Assembly (NCBI GenBank): GCA_029863625.1
Contig: JAOTUY010000008.1
Location: forward strand, 1-64,000
Length of the DNA: 64,000 nt
Origin: Acidimicrobiia bacterium
GTDB lineage: Bacteria; Actinomycetota; Acidimicrobiia; Spongiisociales; UBA4744
Direction of reading: 5' to 3'
The first letter of the stretch is position 1. The number at the start of each line of letters is the position of its first letter. This document shows, piece by piece, positions 8,247 to 17,460 of this stretch. The notes beneath the pieces were generated by a model. It made no database searches, had not been told where the DNA came from, and was given only the letters and a program-made list of their open reading frames with translations. The position numbers and the translations under genes were made by a program.

Positions 8247-9477
8247 CCAGCACCTCGCCTTTCGTCCTGGTCTCCGGCCAGGTGAACATCTCTAGGTCGA
8301 CTTCGTCGCCCGCCTCAACAGCGCCTGTTCCCACCGGGATGACCGCAAAGGCATTGCCATAGGCCATGGCCGACAGCATGTTCGACAGCTGCCCGCCGCT
8401 CAGTTCAGCCGCCCACTCGCCGGTGTCGTCGACGCCGGCCCGGACCCGCAAAAAAACGACCTTGTCCGGATTGGTGTCGACCGGCTGCAGCATGCGCCCC
8501 CGAATTCGCGGCCGGAAGAGATTGGTTGCCCCCATCATGTGTAGGAGCGCCGGCCGGGCGAACTGCTCATAGGCCACCATGACACTGACGGGATTACCGG
8601 GCAGCCCGAAGAAAGGAGTGCCGTTGAGTAGCCCGAACGCGAATGGCTTACCCGGTTGCATGGCTACCTGCCAGAAACTGATCCGCCCCAAATCTCGCAG
8701 CACGGCCTTCACGAGGTCATATTCTCCCATCGAGACTCCGCCCGATGTGAGGATCGCATCGGCCTCAATGGCAGCCCTGTTCAGAGTTGCAGCTAGAAGG
8801 TCGGCGTCGTCCCGAACAATGCCGAGGTCGAGCACCTCGGCACCCAGATCCAGCAAGAGGCTATTGAGCACCATCCGATTCGTGTCCCGGATCTGGCCCG
8901 GCTGTAGTACGACAACGTCTGGAGACATGACCTCATCGCCGGTGGACAATATGGCAACCCGCGGGCGACGTCTGACTATCGGGTTCGCAACGCCGAGCGA
9001 AGCCAGCACCCCCAAGTGGGCAGCCCCCAGTCGCTCGCCGGCCTCGAACACTCGGGTCCCGGCCACAACGTCGCCGCCGGCCGCACGGATGTTGGTTCCG
9101 GCCAGAACAGATGATCCGACCCAAACCTTGCCGTGGCGAGGCTCGGTGTCCTCAACTCGCACCACGGCATCCGCCCCTTCCGGGATGGGAGCGCCCGTCA
9201 TGATCCTGATAGCAGCGCCGGGCCCCACCGAGGAGGTCGCCACGTAACCGGCCGGGAGGTCTTCAACGACGGCGAGCACGACAGGCGCTTCTCGCACGTC
9301 GTCGGCCCGGACCGCATACCCGTCCATGGCCGAATTCTTGAAGGGCGGCACATCGTGGGGTGCCAACACCGGTTCGGCGAGTACCAATCCGGATGCTTCG
9401 AGGAGCTGCACCGAAACCGGCGGCAACGCCGGAACCGCGGCCAGTACTTCCCGCCGGGCTTCCGGCAGAGGCTTCAA
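8239..9477 (-). CDS. moeA: Molybdopterin molybdenumtransferase MoeA
   Basis: AMDGYAV, IMTGAPIPEGADAVVRVED, LSTGDEV, TSGGVSMGEYD, GLPGNPVS; TTG start overlapping galU stop. Confidence 0.95.
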   Translation of the reverse strand: MKPLPEARREVLAAVPALPPVSVQLLEASGLVLAEPVLAPHDVPPFKNSAMDGYAVRADDVREAPVVLAVVEDLPAGYVATSSVGPGAAIRIMTGAPIPEGADAVVRVEDTEPRHGKVWVGSSVLAGTNIRAAGGDVVAGTRVFEAGERLGAAHLGVLASLGVANPIVRRRPRVAILSTGDEVMSPDVVVLQPGQIRDTNRMVLNSLLLDLGAEVLDLGIVRDDADLLAATLNRAAIEADAILTSGGVSMGEYDLVKAVLRDLGRISFWQVAMQPGKPFAFGLLNGTPFFGLPGNPVSVMVAYEQFARPALLHMMGATNLFRPRIRGRMLQPVDTNPDKVVFLRVRAGVDDTGEWAAELSGGQLSNMLSAMAYGNAFAVIPVGTGAVEAGDEVDLEMFTWPETRTKGEVLDG

Positions 9478-10292
9478 AGTTCTTCCACCAGTCGGGCGAG
9501 ATACGCCTGATACACGGTGCCCCATTCTGGATGGCTCAACCCCAGCACCGTGGAAGCTTCGAGCAACCCGAGGGGGTTGCCGACGTCGAGCAGATCCTGG
9601 CCGGCCACATACCCCAAGCATCGTCCAGCTTCGCCCATCGCCGAGATGGCGTCGGTCAGCTGGATCTCACCGCCCAACCCCGGAGGCAGGTTCTCGAGGA
9701 TCGTGAACACTTCCGGAGTGAAAATGTAGCGCCCGATCAGGCCAAGGTCGGATGGTGCATCGGCGGCGCCGGGTTTCTCGACTGCTCCCCGGACCTCAAC
9801 GACATTTTCGCCAAACCAGGTCCCCGGCACGATCACGCCGTATCGTTCGAGGAAATCGGGCGTCAGCCGACGCAGGCACACGACGGACATGTTTTCGAAG
9901 GCTTCCGCCATCCCCGGCAGCACATCCCCACCGGGAGGCGGGATGTTGTCGGCCAGTAAACAGAAGAATGGCCGATCGGCCACAGCCTGGCGAGCGGTGA
10001 GGACCGCGTCCCCAAGCCCGTGCGGTATTTCCTGCACCACCGGCGTGATTCTCACATCCCGCAAACCGGGGAGAGGACCCTCCTCCCAGAAATGACGCTC
10101 GGTCAACGTACCAACGCCCGGGTCCACGATCAGAATGACCTCCCGGGCACCGGCCCGAACGGATTCCTCAACGGCGTACTGAATCGCCGGGCGGTCGACA
10201 ACCGGGATCAGCGCCTTGGGAACGACCCGGGTCGCCGGCCGCATTCGGGTTCCGCGCCCGGCCGCGGGCACGATCGCTACCTCGATGCTCAT
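9474..10292 (-). CDS. galU: UTP--glucose-1-phosphate uridylyltransferase
   Basis: VAIVPAAGRGTRMRPATRVVPKALIPVVDRPAIQYAVEE; start MSIEVAIVPAAG at 10292. Confidence 0.92.
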   Translation of the reverse strand: MSIEVAIVPAAGRGTRMRPATRVVPKALIPVVDRPAIQYAVEESVRAGAREVILIVDPGVGTLTERHFWEEGPLPGLRDVRITPVVQEIPHGLGDAVLTARQAVADRPFFCLLADNIPPPGGDVLPGMAEAFENMSVVCLRRLTPDFLERYGVIVPGTWFGENVVEVRGAVEKPGAADAPSDLGLIGRYIFTPEVFTILENLPPGLGGEIQLTDAISAMGEAGRCLGYVAGQDLLDVGNPLGLLEASTVLGLSHPEWGTVYQAYLARLVEEL

Positions 10293-10879
10293 TCCCCCAC
10301 AACCTTTCGTTCCGCGCCTCCAAGTAGTCGGGCGATGTTGCCACGATGCCGGTACATGACCAGCGCGACGGCCGCAGTTAGCCAGACAAGACTCCAGCCG
10401 CGCATACCGTCGACCCATACTGCCAGCGGAGCTGACAACGCCGCGCCCGCAATCGACCCTACCGAAGCAATCCTCGATACAGCAACGACGCCTCCGAACA
10501 CCACAACCATCCCGAGGCCCGCCCAGGGAGCCACCCACAGCAACATCCCGGCGAAGGTTGCCGCTCCCTTCCCTCCCCGAAACCGGTGAAACATGGGATA
10601 ACAATGCCCAACCACCGCGGCCAAACCCGCGGCTGAGGCGAGCGTCCCACTCCCACCCAAGGTTGCACCCACTGCTGCCGCAACCAGGCCTTTGAGGAGA
10701 TCGCCGAGCAGCACCAGCGCCCCCGCCGTTTTCCCCATCGATCGCAGAGCATTGGACGCTCCGGGGTTGCCGCTCCCCATCGCGTAGATGTCCTCACCTC
10801 TGAGGCGAGCGACGATCACCGCGAAGTCGAGACTGCCAATGAGGTAGGCAAACGCAAGAGCAACAACGGCACGGAGCAT
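10289..10879 (-). CDS. plsY: Glycerol-3-phosphate acyltransferase PlsY
   Basis: YLIGSLDFAVIVARLRGEDIYAMGSGNPGASNALRSMG, HCYPMFHRFRGGKGAAT. Confidence 0.93.
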   Translation of the reverse strand: MLRAVVALAFAYLIGSLDFAVIVARLRGEDIYAMGSGNPGASNALRSMGKTAGALVLLGDLLKGLVAAAVGATLGGSGTLASAAGLAAVVGHCYPMFHRFRGGKGAATFAGMLLWVAPWAGLGMVVVFGGVVAVSRIASVGSIAGAALSAPLAVWVDGMRGWSLVWLTAAVALVMYRHRGNIARLLGGAERKVVGE

Positions 10880-11011
10880 GCTCGCAGCATATTGGAATCC
10901 GCCGCTTGACAGGAACCGTCTCCGGCAAATGGCCGCACCAGTCAGCACCAAGGCTCATACCGTACGGCTTGATATCATGGACTTTCTCCGGTCGAGGAAA
11001 TCCGAACAGTC

Positions 11012-11302
11012 GTGCCCACATACGAATATGCCTGCAAAGAATGCGGTGAACGATTTGATGTCGTTCAATCGTTCAGCGACAAACCCCTCCGCAAGCACCA
11101 GGGGTGCGGAGGCAACGTTCAGAAGGTCTTTCACCCCGCCGGGATCATCTTCAAGGGCTCTGGGTTCTACGTCACCGACTCCAAGTCGAGCAGCTCCAAG
11201 TCGAGCAGCTCCAAGTCGAGCAGCTCCAAGTCGAGCGACTCCAAGTCGAGCAGCTCCAAGTCGAGCAGCTCCAAGTCGAGCAGCTCCAGCAGCGACGATT
11301 AG
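11012..11302 (+). CDS. FmdB-family zinc ribbon protein with Ser/Lys repeat tail
   Basis: MPTYEYACKECGERFDVVQSFSDKPLRKHQGCGGNVQKVFHPAGIIFKGSGFYVTD followed by (SKSSS)n. Confidence 0.92.
   Translation: MPTYEYACKECGERFDVVQSFSDKPLRKHQGCGGNVQKVFHPAGIIFKGSGFYVTDSKSSSSKSSSSKSSSSKSSDSKSSSSKSSSSKSSSSSSDD
11180..11284 (+). repeat. 15-bp in-frame tandem repeat, 7 units (TCCAAGTCGAGCAGC)
   Basis: Seven contiguous units; unit 4 ends GCGAC instead of GCAGC. Confidence 0.95.
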
Positions 11303-11321
11303 TGATCGGTCGATAACTGTT

Positions 11322-11364
11322 CTTGCGTGAGTTTCCCGCGCCTAGCGCAGGTTTCTCACGCAAG
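11322..11364. repeat. Inverted repeat CTTGCGTGAG...CTCACGCAAG with inner GCGC/GCGC
   Basis: 10-bp perfect arms and 23-nt spacer between fmdB-like and SAF-like genes. Confidence 0.7.
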
Positions 11365-11428
11365 TTCGTACAGGCAACCGACAAGCGACCCCCTTCCCAG
11401 CGCTACTCACGCACGATACGTTGCCTCC

Positions 11429-11971
11429 GTGTACTGGTTCCGTCGCCCTCCCTACCTCCGCTGGGCCGCTGCCGCCGTCCTCGTCATCACCGCGACTTGG
11501 CTGGATGTTCGACCCGAGCCCACTGTTTTGCAGCCCTTTGCCGCCGTCGATCTCGGCGCTGGGGCCGCCCTCGAGGACACGATGGTCGAATGGCGTTCCG
11601 TACCCGTCGGGTTGCTCCCAGCGCTTGAGAACCCCCAGGGAATCGTTCTTCGACCGGTGGCAGCCGGCGAACCGCTCCTTCCTTCCATCCTTTCCACAGA
11701 GCGGATCGCGGTCCCGGAAGGCTGGTGGAGCATGGAGGCCCAACTCCCGGCGGGAGTGGTTCAAGGTCAAAGCGTCCAGATAATCTTGCTGGGCAAAGCA
11801 GTGGATGATGCCCCACAGTCGGTGCCGGGAATCATCGTTGCTCCGGCGGAGGCGGGCGACCCACTGGCTATCGAAAGCCCCCCGGGACTCGTCGCCGTTC
11901 CGGCCGAGTGGGCGACCATAGTGGCGGCAGCCGTGGCCGAGGCCAGAGTGGCAATCATCTTGGGTAGCTGA
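11429..11971 (+). CDS. SAF-domain-like (CpaB/FlgA-type) membrane-anchored protein
   Basis: N-terminal TM; LGAGAALEDTMVEWRSVPVGLLPALENPQGIVLRPVAAGEPLLPSIL resembles SAF/CpaB proteins; GTG start. Confidence 0.55.
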   Translation: MYWFRRPPYLRWAAAAVLVITATWLDVRPEPTVLQPFAAVDLGAGAALEDTMVEWRSVPVGLLPALENPQGIVLRPVAAGEPLLPSILSTERIAVPEGWWSMEAQLPAGVVQGQSVQIILLGKAVDDAPQSVPGIIVAPAEAGDPLAIESPPGLVAVPAEWATIVAAAVAEARVAIILGS

Positions 11972-12283
11972 GACTCAGCGGGTCGTAACACCGTGCTCGA
12001 CGGGCTTGCCAGCTTTCGTAGGCGGGACCGTCGGAAGAACGAATTCAGACTCGATCCATCCGTCCGAATGCCGGCCGGACAAATCGCCGGATATCCGCCG
12101 GGCCAACCGGCGAGAGACGATCAGACCAGGCCGACGGAGGGTCGAAGGCCGGGATATCCGGGATCCGCTGGTGTGCGTCGAAGCTGGCTTCCAGTTGGCC
12201 TCTTGACTACAGAGTTCATCGGCGGGCCTCCCGCCGAGATTGAGGCGTCTCCGGGCCCGGTACTCCCCGCTAACCTGCCGCCG

Positions 12284-13042
12284 ATGCTCGAAGCAATGCT
12301 GTGGGGCCTCGTCCAGGGTCTGACCGAATTCTTGCCAATCTCCTCTTCCGGACACCTCGTTCTTGTCCCGGCCTTCCTCGGTCTGGAACCGCCCGACCTG
12401 GCTACGTCGGCGCTGCTTCACATGGGAACGCTGGCCGCCGTGCTGATCTACTACCGCAAAGACCTGGCCAAGATGGTCCACTTCCGCCGGGATCCGGAAG
12501 CCCGCCATATCGTGATCCTTCTCATCATCGGCACTGTACCGGCCGCCATCGGGATCGTATTCGAAAAACAGTTGGAACTGTTCCAGGAATCCGTGACCGC
12601 GGTGGCCGTAGCTCTGTTGTTTACCGGCGTGGTTCTGCTCGTATCAGGATTCATTGTTCGAAAAGCCAAGATCCTGGAGCAGGCGAGTGTCACCGATTCG
12701 CTACTCGTCGGCGTTGCCCAAGCCACCGCTCTTCTCCCGGGAATCTCCCGCTCGGGAATGACCATTACGGCTGCACTGGGGCGGGGCCTCAGCGCTGAGC
12801 AAGCCGCCCGCTTTTCGTTCCTACTGGCGGTACCGGCCATCGCCGGCGGTGGCCTCATCGAAACCGTGCAACTCGCAGGCAACGGCGGCATACCCGCCCA
12901 GTCGTGGGTTGGCGTCCTCGTGGCTGCCGTTTCCGGGTACCTGGCGATTGCCTTCCTGATCCGGACTCTGGTGCGGATCGGGCTCCGACCATTCGCCCTC
13001 TACTGTTTTGTGGTCGGGAGCCTGGCGCTCATTCTGCAGTAG
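12284..13042 (+). CDS. uppP: Undecaprenyl-diphosphatase UppP (BacA)
   Basis: WGLVQGLTEFLPISSSGHLVLVP; LPGISRSGMTITAALGRGLS. Confidence 0.95.
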   Translation: MLEAMLWGLVQGLTEFLPISSSGHLVLVPAFLGLEPPDLATSALLHMGTLAAVLIYYRKDLAKMVHFRRDPEARHIVILLIIGTVPAAIGIVFEKQLELFQESVTAVAVALLFTGVVLLVSGFIVRKAKILEQASVTDSLLVGVAQATALLPGISRSGMTITAALGRGLSAEQAARFSFLLAVPAIAGGGLIETVQLAGNGGIPAQSWVGVLVAAVSGYLAIAFLIRTLVRIGLRPFALYCFVVGSLALILQ

Positions 13043-13046
13043 GAAA

Positions 13047-13084
13047 AGCACCCAGCACCCAGCACCCAGCAACCAGCAACCAGG
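13047..13084 (-). repeat. Heptamer array A (unit GGGTGCT/GGTTGCT on minus)
   Basis: AGCACCC x3, AGCAACC x2, period 7. Confidence 0.95.
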
Positions 13085-13133
13085 CTCGGCACCGTTTTGG
13101 CTGGAGCGAAGCGGTCTGGTGGAGGCTGAGTGA

Positions 13134-14753
13134 TCATTGGGCGTAGTTGGAACTGGCGCGAAACGTCTCGGCAATGTGCACATTGACCAGTGCCGGCTTG
13201 CTGCTGGCGGCCGCCCGCTCTAAAGCCGGACGGATCTCATCCGGTCGGTCGACGAACTCGCCGTAGCCGCCCAGACCTTCCACCATCAGGTGGTAGGGAC
13301 GAACCCCCAGGTCGGTGGCGACCAGACGGTCCGGGTAGAACGCCCGGTGGAACGTCTTGATGTTGTTCCAGACGCCATCGTTGCCGATCACTCCGATCAC
13401 CGGGAGACCGAGCCGGACGAAGGTGTCGAACTCCATACCGTTGAAGCCGAAGGCTCCGTCGCCGAAGACGATCCCGACCCGGCGATCGGGATGGACGACC
13501 TGGGCGGCGAGCGCAAACGGGGCTCCGGTGCCGAGGGTCCCGAAAGCCCCGGCGACAAGCACATCACCCTGGTCGGCCGGACGGAGCCACTTGGCAGTAG
13601 TCGAGACGATGTCGCCGCCATCCAATGAGATGATCGAGTCGGCGAAGTAATCGGCCACCTCCCGGGCGAAGCGCTCCGGGTGAACCGGCGAAGCGTCCGA
13701 CTCCGCTTCCTGCTCGGCCTGAACCTGAGCCGCGTTTTCTTCGTCCATGATGTCCTGGGTCCACCGGCGCACATCAGTGCGGGCATACAGTTCTGCGACC
13801 TCATTCAGTTCCGCAAGAAACCGGGCCGGATCGGCAGTGAGAGCAGTATGCGCCGGTCGATTCCAACCAACCTTGGTGGGATCAGCATCGACCTGCACAA
13901 TGTGGGCATGGGCGTGGATCCTCTGCCCGTATCCGGTTCGGAAGTCCCAATCCACACCCAGCGCCAAAACCAGATCGGCGTCGGCGAAGGCCATCGAACG
14001 CCGGCGACTGCCCAGCAGCGGGTGCCCATAGGGAAGCGCTCCGCGGGCGTTTCCGCTCAGGTACACAGGCGCCTGCAGGAATCCGGCAAAACGCCGCAAT
14101 TCGGCCTGGCCCTTCAGCCCGCAACCGGCAAAGACAACCGGCCGTTCGGACTGGGACAACCGCGCGGCCACCTCTGCGACGTCGTTCGCCGAGGCGCCCG
14201 GCGGTGACGGGCGGTGGCCTTCCGGCCAGCTGATCGTCGACTCCTCCACGAGGTCGAATTGGACGTCCATCGGCACGTCCAGGAACACCGGCGCTCCCCG
14301 GCCGGAAAAGGCATGGCGGGAGGCCGTGGCGATGTAATCGGCCAGCCGGTTTGTCTCCCAGGCCGTGGCCGCCCAGGCGGTGATGGAGCGAAAAAGCCGC
14401 GGATGATCCATCTCCTGGAGACCGCCCTTCAGCTCTTGGCGGATGAAGTGGCGACCGCCCAGCAGCAACACCGGGGCACCGGAGAACCAGGCGTTGGCAA
14501 CGCCCGTGATCGCGTCGGTAACCCCCGGACCGGCGGTTACGGCGGCGACGCCAAGTTTCCCTGTCAGCCGGTAGTAGGCCTCCGCAGCGTGGATGGCCGC
14601 TTGCTCGTGGCGCACATCGACGACCCGGATACCTTCCTGCACACAGCCATCGAGGATGGCGACGATGTGGCCGCCGGTGAGGGTGAAGATCGTGTCGACG
14701 CCTTCGTATTTGAGGGCCCGGGCGATGATCTGCCCGCCGTGGATCTTGGCCAT
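13134..14753 (-). CDS. Thiamine-pyrophosphate-dependent enzyme (acetolactate synthase-like)
   Basis: MAKIHGGQIIARALKYEGVDTIFTLTGGH; VTAGPGVTDAITGVANA; IVFGDGAFGFNGMEFDT; start CAT at 14751-14753. Confidence 0.88.
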   Translation of the reverse strand: MAKIHGGQIIARALKYEGVDTIFTLTGGHIVAILDGCVQEGIRVVDVRHEQAAIHAAEAYYRLTGKLGVAAVTAGPGVTDAITGVANAWFSGAPVLLLGGRHFIRQELKGGLQEMDHPRLFRSITAWAATAWETNRLADYIATASRHAFSGRGAPVFLDVPMDVQFDLVEESTISWPEGHRPSPPGASANDVAEVAARLSQSERPVVFAGCGLKGQAELRRFAGFLQAPVYLSGNARGALPYGHPLLGSRRRSMAFADADLVLALGVDWDFRTGYGQRIHAHAHIVQVDADPTKVGWNRPAHTALTADPARFLAELNEVAELYARTDVRRWTQDIMDEENAAQVQAEQEAESDASPVHPERFAREVADYFADSIISLDGGDIVSTTAKWLRPADQGDVLVAGAFGTLGTGAPFALAAQVVHPDRRVGIVFGDGAFGFNGMEFDTFVRLGLPVIGVIGNDGVWNNIKTFHRAFYPDRLVATDLGVRPYHLMVEGLGGYGEFVDRPDEIRPALERAAASSKPALVNVHIAETFRASSNYAQ

Positions 14754-14761
14754 GTGAAGAC

Positions 14762-14803
14762 AGTAGTCAGCTGTCAGCAACCACCAAGCAGCAACCAGCG
14801 ATC
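14762..14803 (-). repeat. Heptamer array I (minus: GATCGCT GGTTGCT GCTTGGT GGTTGCT GACAGCT GACTACT)
   Basis: Six consecutive 7-nt units in one phase. Confidence 0.75.
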
Positions 14804-14851
14804 TTGCGGAAAGCGGACCGCGGACGGCGGCCTGGCTGGTGGGAACCGACC

Positions 14852-14911
14852 GCCCCTCCCCGCCTCCGGCGGTACTCCCCCATCCCACTCACTTCGCTCG
14901 CCAGGGGGGAG
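14852..14911. repeat. REP-like structured repeat, copy 1
   Basis: GCCCCTCCCCGCCTCCGGCGGTACTCCCCC...TCACTTCGCTCGCCAGGGGGGAG; two hairpins shared with copies 2 and 3. Confidence 0.8.
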
Positions 14912-14937
14912 ACACTGGAAGCTGAGAACTGGGGGCC
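14910..14937 (+). repeat. Heptamer array J (AGACACT GGAAGCT GAGAACT GGGGGCC)
   Basis: Four phased 7-nt units directly abutting REP-like copy 1. Confidence 0.55.
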
Positions 14938-14945
14938 GCAGCGGT

Positions 14946-16163
14946 CTAAAAGTAGTTCGGGCACCAGGGCAGCCGGTCCCACCCGAACATTTGATCGGCC
15001 CGCCGAACCGCTTCAACTTCTCCGGTCAGCCGACCGGCTTCATGGAGCAGTCGGAAACTGCCGTCGCCGAGATAGCGAGAACTAAGACCGGCAACATCGA
15101 GTTTCAACTCGGGCGTCGCCGTCGAGCGGCGACACGCCGCGCCGTCGGGCCCTCCTTCGAGTTCGAAGACACCTCCGACGTCGGGCAGAAACGAATCGAC
15201 CACCTCGAAAACCAATTGTCCCTCAGATGCATAGCGGCGACCCGCCAGGGAGGCTGGTATGTCGAGCAGACGCGCCCACAGACCGTCACCCCGTTTGATC
15301 TTCATGCGACGCGGATCCGCCAACAGCTCCGACAGTAGCTCTTCCGCGGGTCGACTCTGGGTCTTGATGGTCTGGATGAGGTCGACAGAGAAGGCGTAGT
15401 CCCACAGCGCAGATTCAGCAGCCGGCGTCACAGCCATCAGCTCGGCGGCCAGCAGTTCGCCGACAGCGTGTCCTTGCTCCCACTTCTCGCGGGCCCGGTA
15501 CCGCAGGTAGCCGATGGCTTCACCCTTCTCCTCATAGATCACGAAGCGATTGGACGTCATGCCATCCCGCCAATGTTCCATGTCCAGGAGATACAGATCC
15601 CACTCCGCTCCCGAACGACTGAGAAACCCGGGCCACAACGGGATCAACCGCTCGTAGATCGCCGGCATTGTCAATCGAGCCTCGTCCTTGTCGATCAGCC
15701 GGACCTGTCCCGGAGTGGGAAGCTTCGCAGCGAAGTTGGTGTGGCGACGATCGATCTCGAAGCCCGCATCGATAGTGGCGACGCCGTAGCCGTAGCGGCC
15801 GTAGATGGTGCTCTCGGAAGCCCGCAACACAGAAAGGGGCTCTTCGCGAGACCGGACCTCATCGAAGTGATAGCGCATGATGTCGGTGAGGATGCCTTGT
15901 CGCCGGTAGGTGGGAAGTACCGCGATGGCCGTCAGGCCACCGGTTGAGACACTGCCACCCGGCGTCGTCAGGGCGAACGAAAAGGCGCCTCCGGTACCGA
16001 CGAACTGTTCTCCATCCAGCGCGGCGATCGAACGGTCGAACTCAAAGGTCTTCTTCAACGCCTCGAGCTCTTCATCCTTTTCGTCGAAGTTGAAGGCGCG
16101 CTCCCAGACCTGAGCGAAGGCGCGCAGCTCGTCGGGAACAATCGGGCGGATCAGATACGACAT
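14946..16163 (-). CDS. GNAT N-acetyltransferase, Eis family
   Basis: TAIAVLPTYRRQGILTDIMRYHFDEVRSREEPLSVLRASESTIYGRYGYGVAT. Confidence 0.88.
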   Translation of the reverse strand: MSYLIRPIVPDELRAFAQVWERAFNFDEKDEELEALKKTFEFDRSIAALDGEQFVGTGGAFSFALTTPGGSVSTGGLTAIAVLPTYRRQGILTDIMRYHFDEVRSREEPLSVLRASESTIYGRYGYGVATIDAGFEIDRRHTNFAAKLPTPGQVRLIDKDEARLTMPAIYERLIPLWPGFLSRSGAEWDLYLLDMEHWRDGMTSNRFVIYEEKGEAIGYLRYRAREKWEQGHAVGELLAAELMAVTPAAESALWDYAFSVDLIQTIKTQSRPAEELLSELLADPRRMKIKRGDGLWARLLDIPASLAGRRYASEGQLVFEVVDSFLPDVGGVFELEGGPDGAACRRSTATPELKLDVAGLSSRYLGDGSFRLLHEAGRLTGEVEAVRRADQMFGWDRLPWCPNYF

Positions 16164-16275
16164 GGCGCCAGACTAGGCAACCAGCGAAATGGGTGATTCC
16201 CAATAACGCCGCCCGCCCGGCCGGCCCGAGGGCAACGAGATCTGCGGACTCCGGAGGTTCAGCTCGTAACCGGGT

Positions 16276-17442
16276 TCAACCCGCCAGCACAGACTCCTCG
16301 GTGAGGGCCGTCTGCACGCCGCGCTTCGCCAGGTCCTCATAGAAAGGCTGCGGAGAGACGACCGTCTCGGGTGGATGCACGCCCGGTTGGGATAGTCTGC
16401 CCGAACCCAGCCACCGGGCGATGATCGCTGCGGGCGAACCGACCACCACGGTGCCTCCTGCCACCTGTAACTCCTTGGAGGGCCAGGCAGTTGTGTCCAG
16501 GCGCAGCCGGATTGGCTCGCCATCACGGGTCCCCTCAGCCACCGTGGCAATGTCCTTGAACCCGGCATGCTTGGGCGGCTCCGGCTCGAGCTCCTCCAGC
16601 AGATCGACAAGCAGACGGCGCGGGACGACCTCCTCAACCGATCCGACGCGACGGGGCACAGTCGAGGCAAGACCGATCCCGGCCAGGAATTGCAGCTTCC
16701 GCAACGCAGCTTCTGGGAACCCGAAGAACGCGATCTTGAACTCGCACGCTTCGATCCCCTTGCTCGCCAGGCTGAGAGGGATGGTCGCCACCTCGGAGTG
16801 CAGCGAGAGGTGGGTCTTGGCGTATCCGATCGGTTCGCGGAAGGAGAACATCTCCTCCTCGGAAAGTGGGTCAAGGTCGACGAATTCACCGCCCCGAAAG
16901 ACCATCGCACGTTCGGTTATCTCGTCGAAGATCGTCCACAGCGAGTAGGGCCATTTGAGCGAATCGGACGGATCGACCGTGGCGCCGTTGTAGATAATCA
17001 CCGACCGGACGGTGTCCATCCGGGCCGCCAGATCACCGGCGTGGACGTTGGCGATCCCCGGACATGAGCCGATCCCCAGGACGGCGGTCAATCCGGCCTT
17101 GTGAAATCGATCGCCGAATTCGAGCTGTTTCCTGGTCGTGTAGAACAGACCACCGAGATCTGTGTAGTGCGCTCCGGCCCGGAGCGCACCTTCCATAACC
17201 GGCAGATTGATCTGGTATTGCGCGGCGTTGACGACGACGTCGGCGCCAGAAAGGAACGCGTCGAGAGAACCCGCCTCTCTGACGTCGACCGCTACGTGGT
17301 CAAATCCGTGCTCTACGGCGACCAGCGCCGCCCGATCGCCATCGAGATCTCCGATGACGACCTCCTCCGGCCTTTCCCAGGTGGCCAGGTCTCTCGCGAC
17401 CACCGCGCCGATGATTCCCGCTCCCAGGAGCGCAACTCGCAT
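16276..17442 (-). CDS. Saccharopine dehydrogenase-like NAD(P)-binding oxidoreductase
   Basis: MRVALLGAGIIGAVVARDL; VVVNAAQYQINLPVMEGALRAGAHYTDLGG. Confidence 0.85.
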   Translation of the reverse strand: MRVALLGAGIIGAVVARDLATWERPEEVVIGDLDGDRAALVAVEHGFDHVAVDVREAGSLDAFLSGADVVVNAAQYQINLPVMEGALRAGAHYTDLGGLFYTTRKQLEFGDRFHKAGLTAVLGIGSCPGIANVHAGDLAARMDTVRSVIIYNGATVDPSDSLKWPYSLWTIFDEITERAMVFRGGEFVDLDPLSEEEMFSFREPIGYAKTHLSLHSEVATIPLSLASKGIEACEFKIAFFGFPEAALRKLQFLAGIGLASTVPRRVGSVEEVVPRRLLVDLLEELEPEPPKHAGFKDIATVAEGTRDGEPIRLRLDTTAWPSKELQVAGGTVVVGSPAAIIARWLGSGRLSQPGVHPPETVVSPQPFYEDLAKRGVQTALTEESVLAG

Positions 17443-17460
17443 GGTTGATGACCCCTTTTC

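Noticed and set aside
11180-11284. Short direct repeats considered as a CRISPR array
   Set aside because: Units are contiguous 15-mers with no spacers and are in frame within a CDS.
14214-15338. 374-aa plus-strand ORF
   Set aside because: Antisense to the TPP-enzyme and Eis-like genes and crosses a repeat-filled spacer; typical GC-rich shadow ORF.
16237-16274. Possible further heptamer array (GAGATCT GCGGACT CCGGAGG TTCAGCT CGTAACC)
   Set aside because: Only three of five units fit the consensus phase; too degenerate to claim without statistics.
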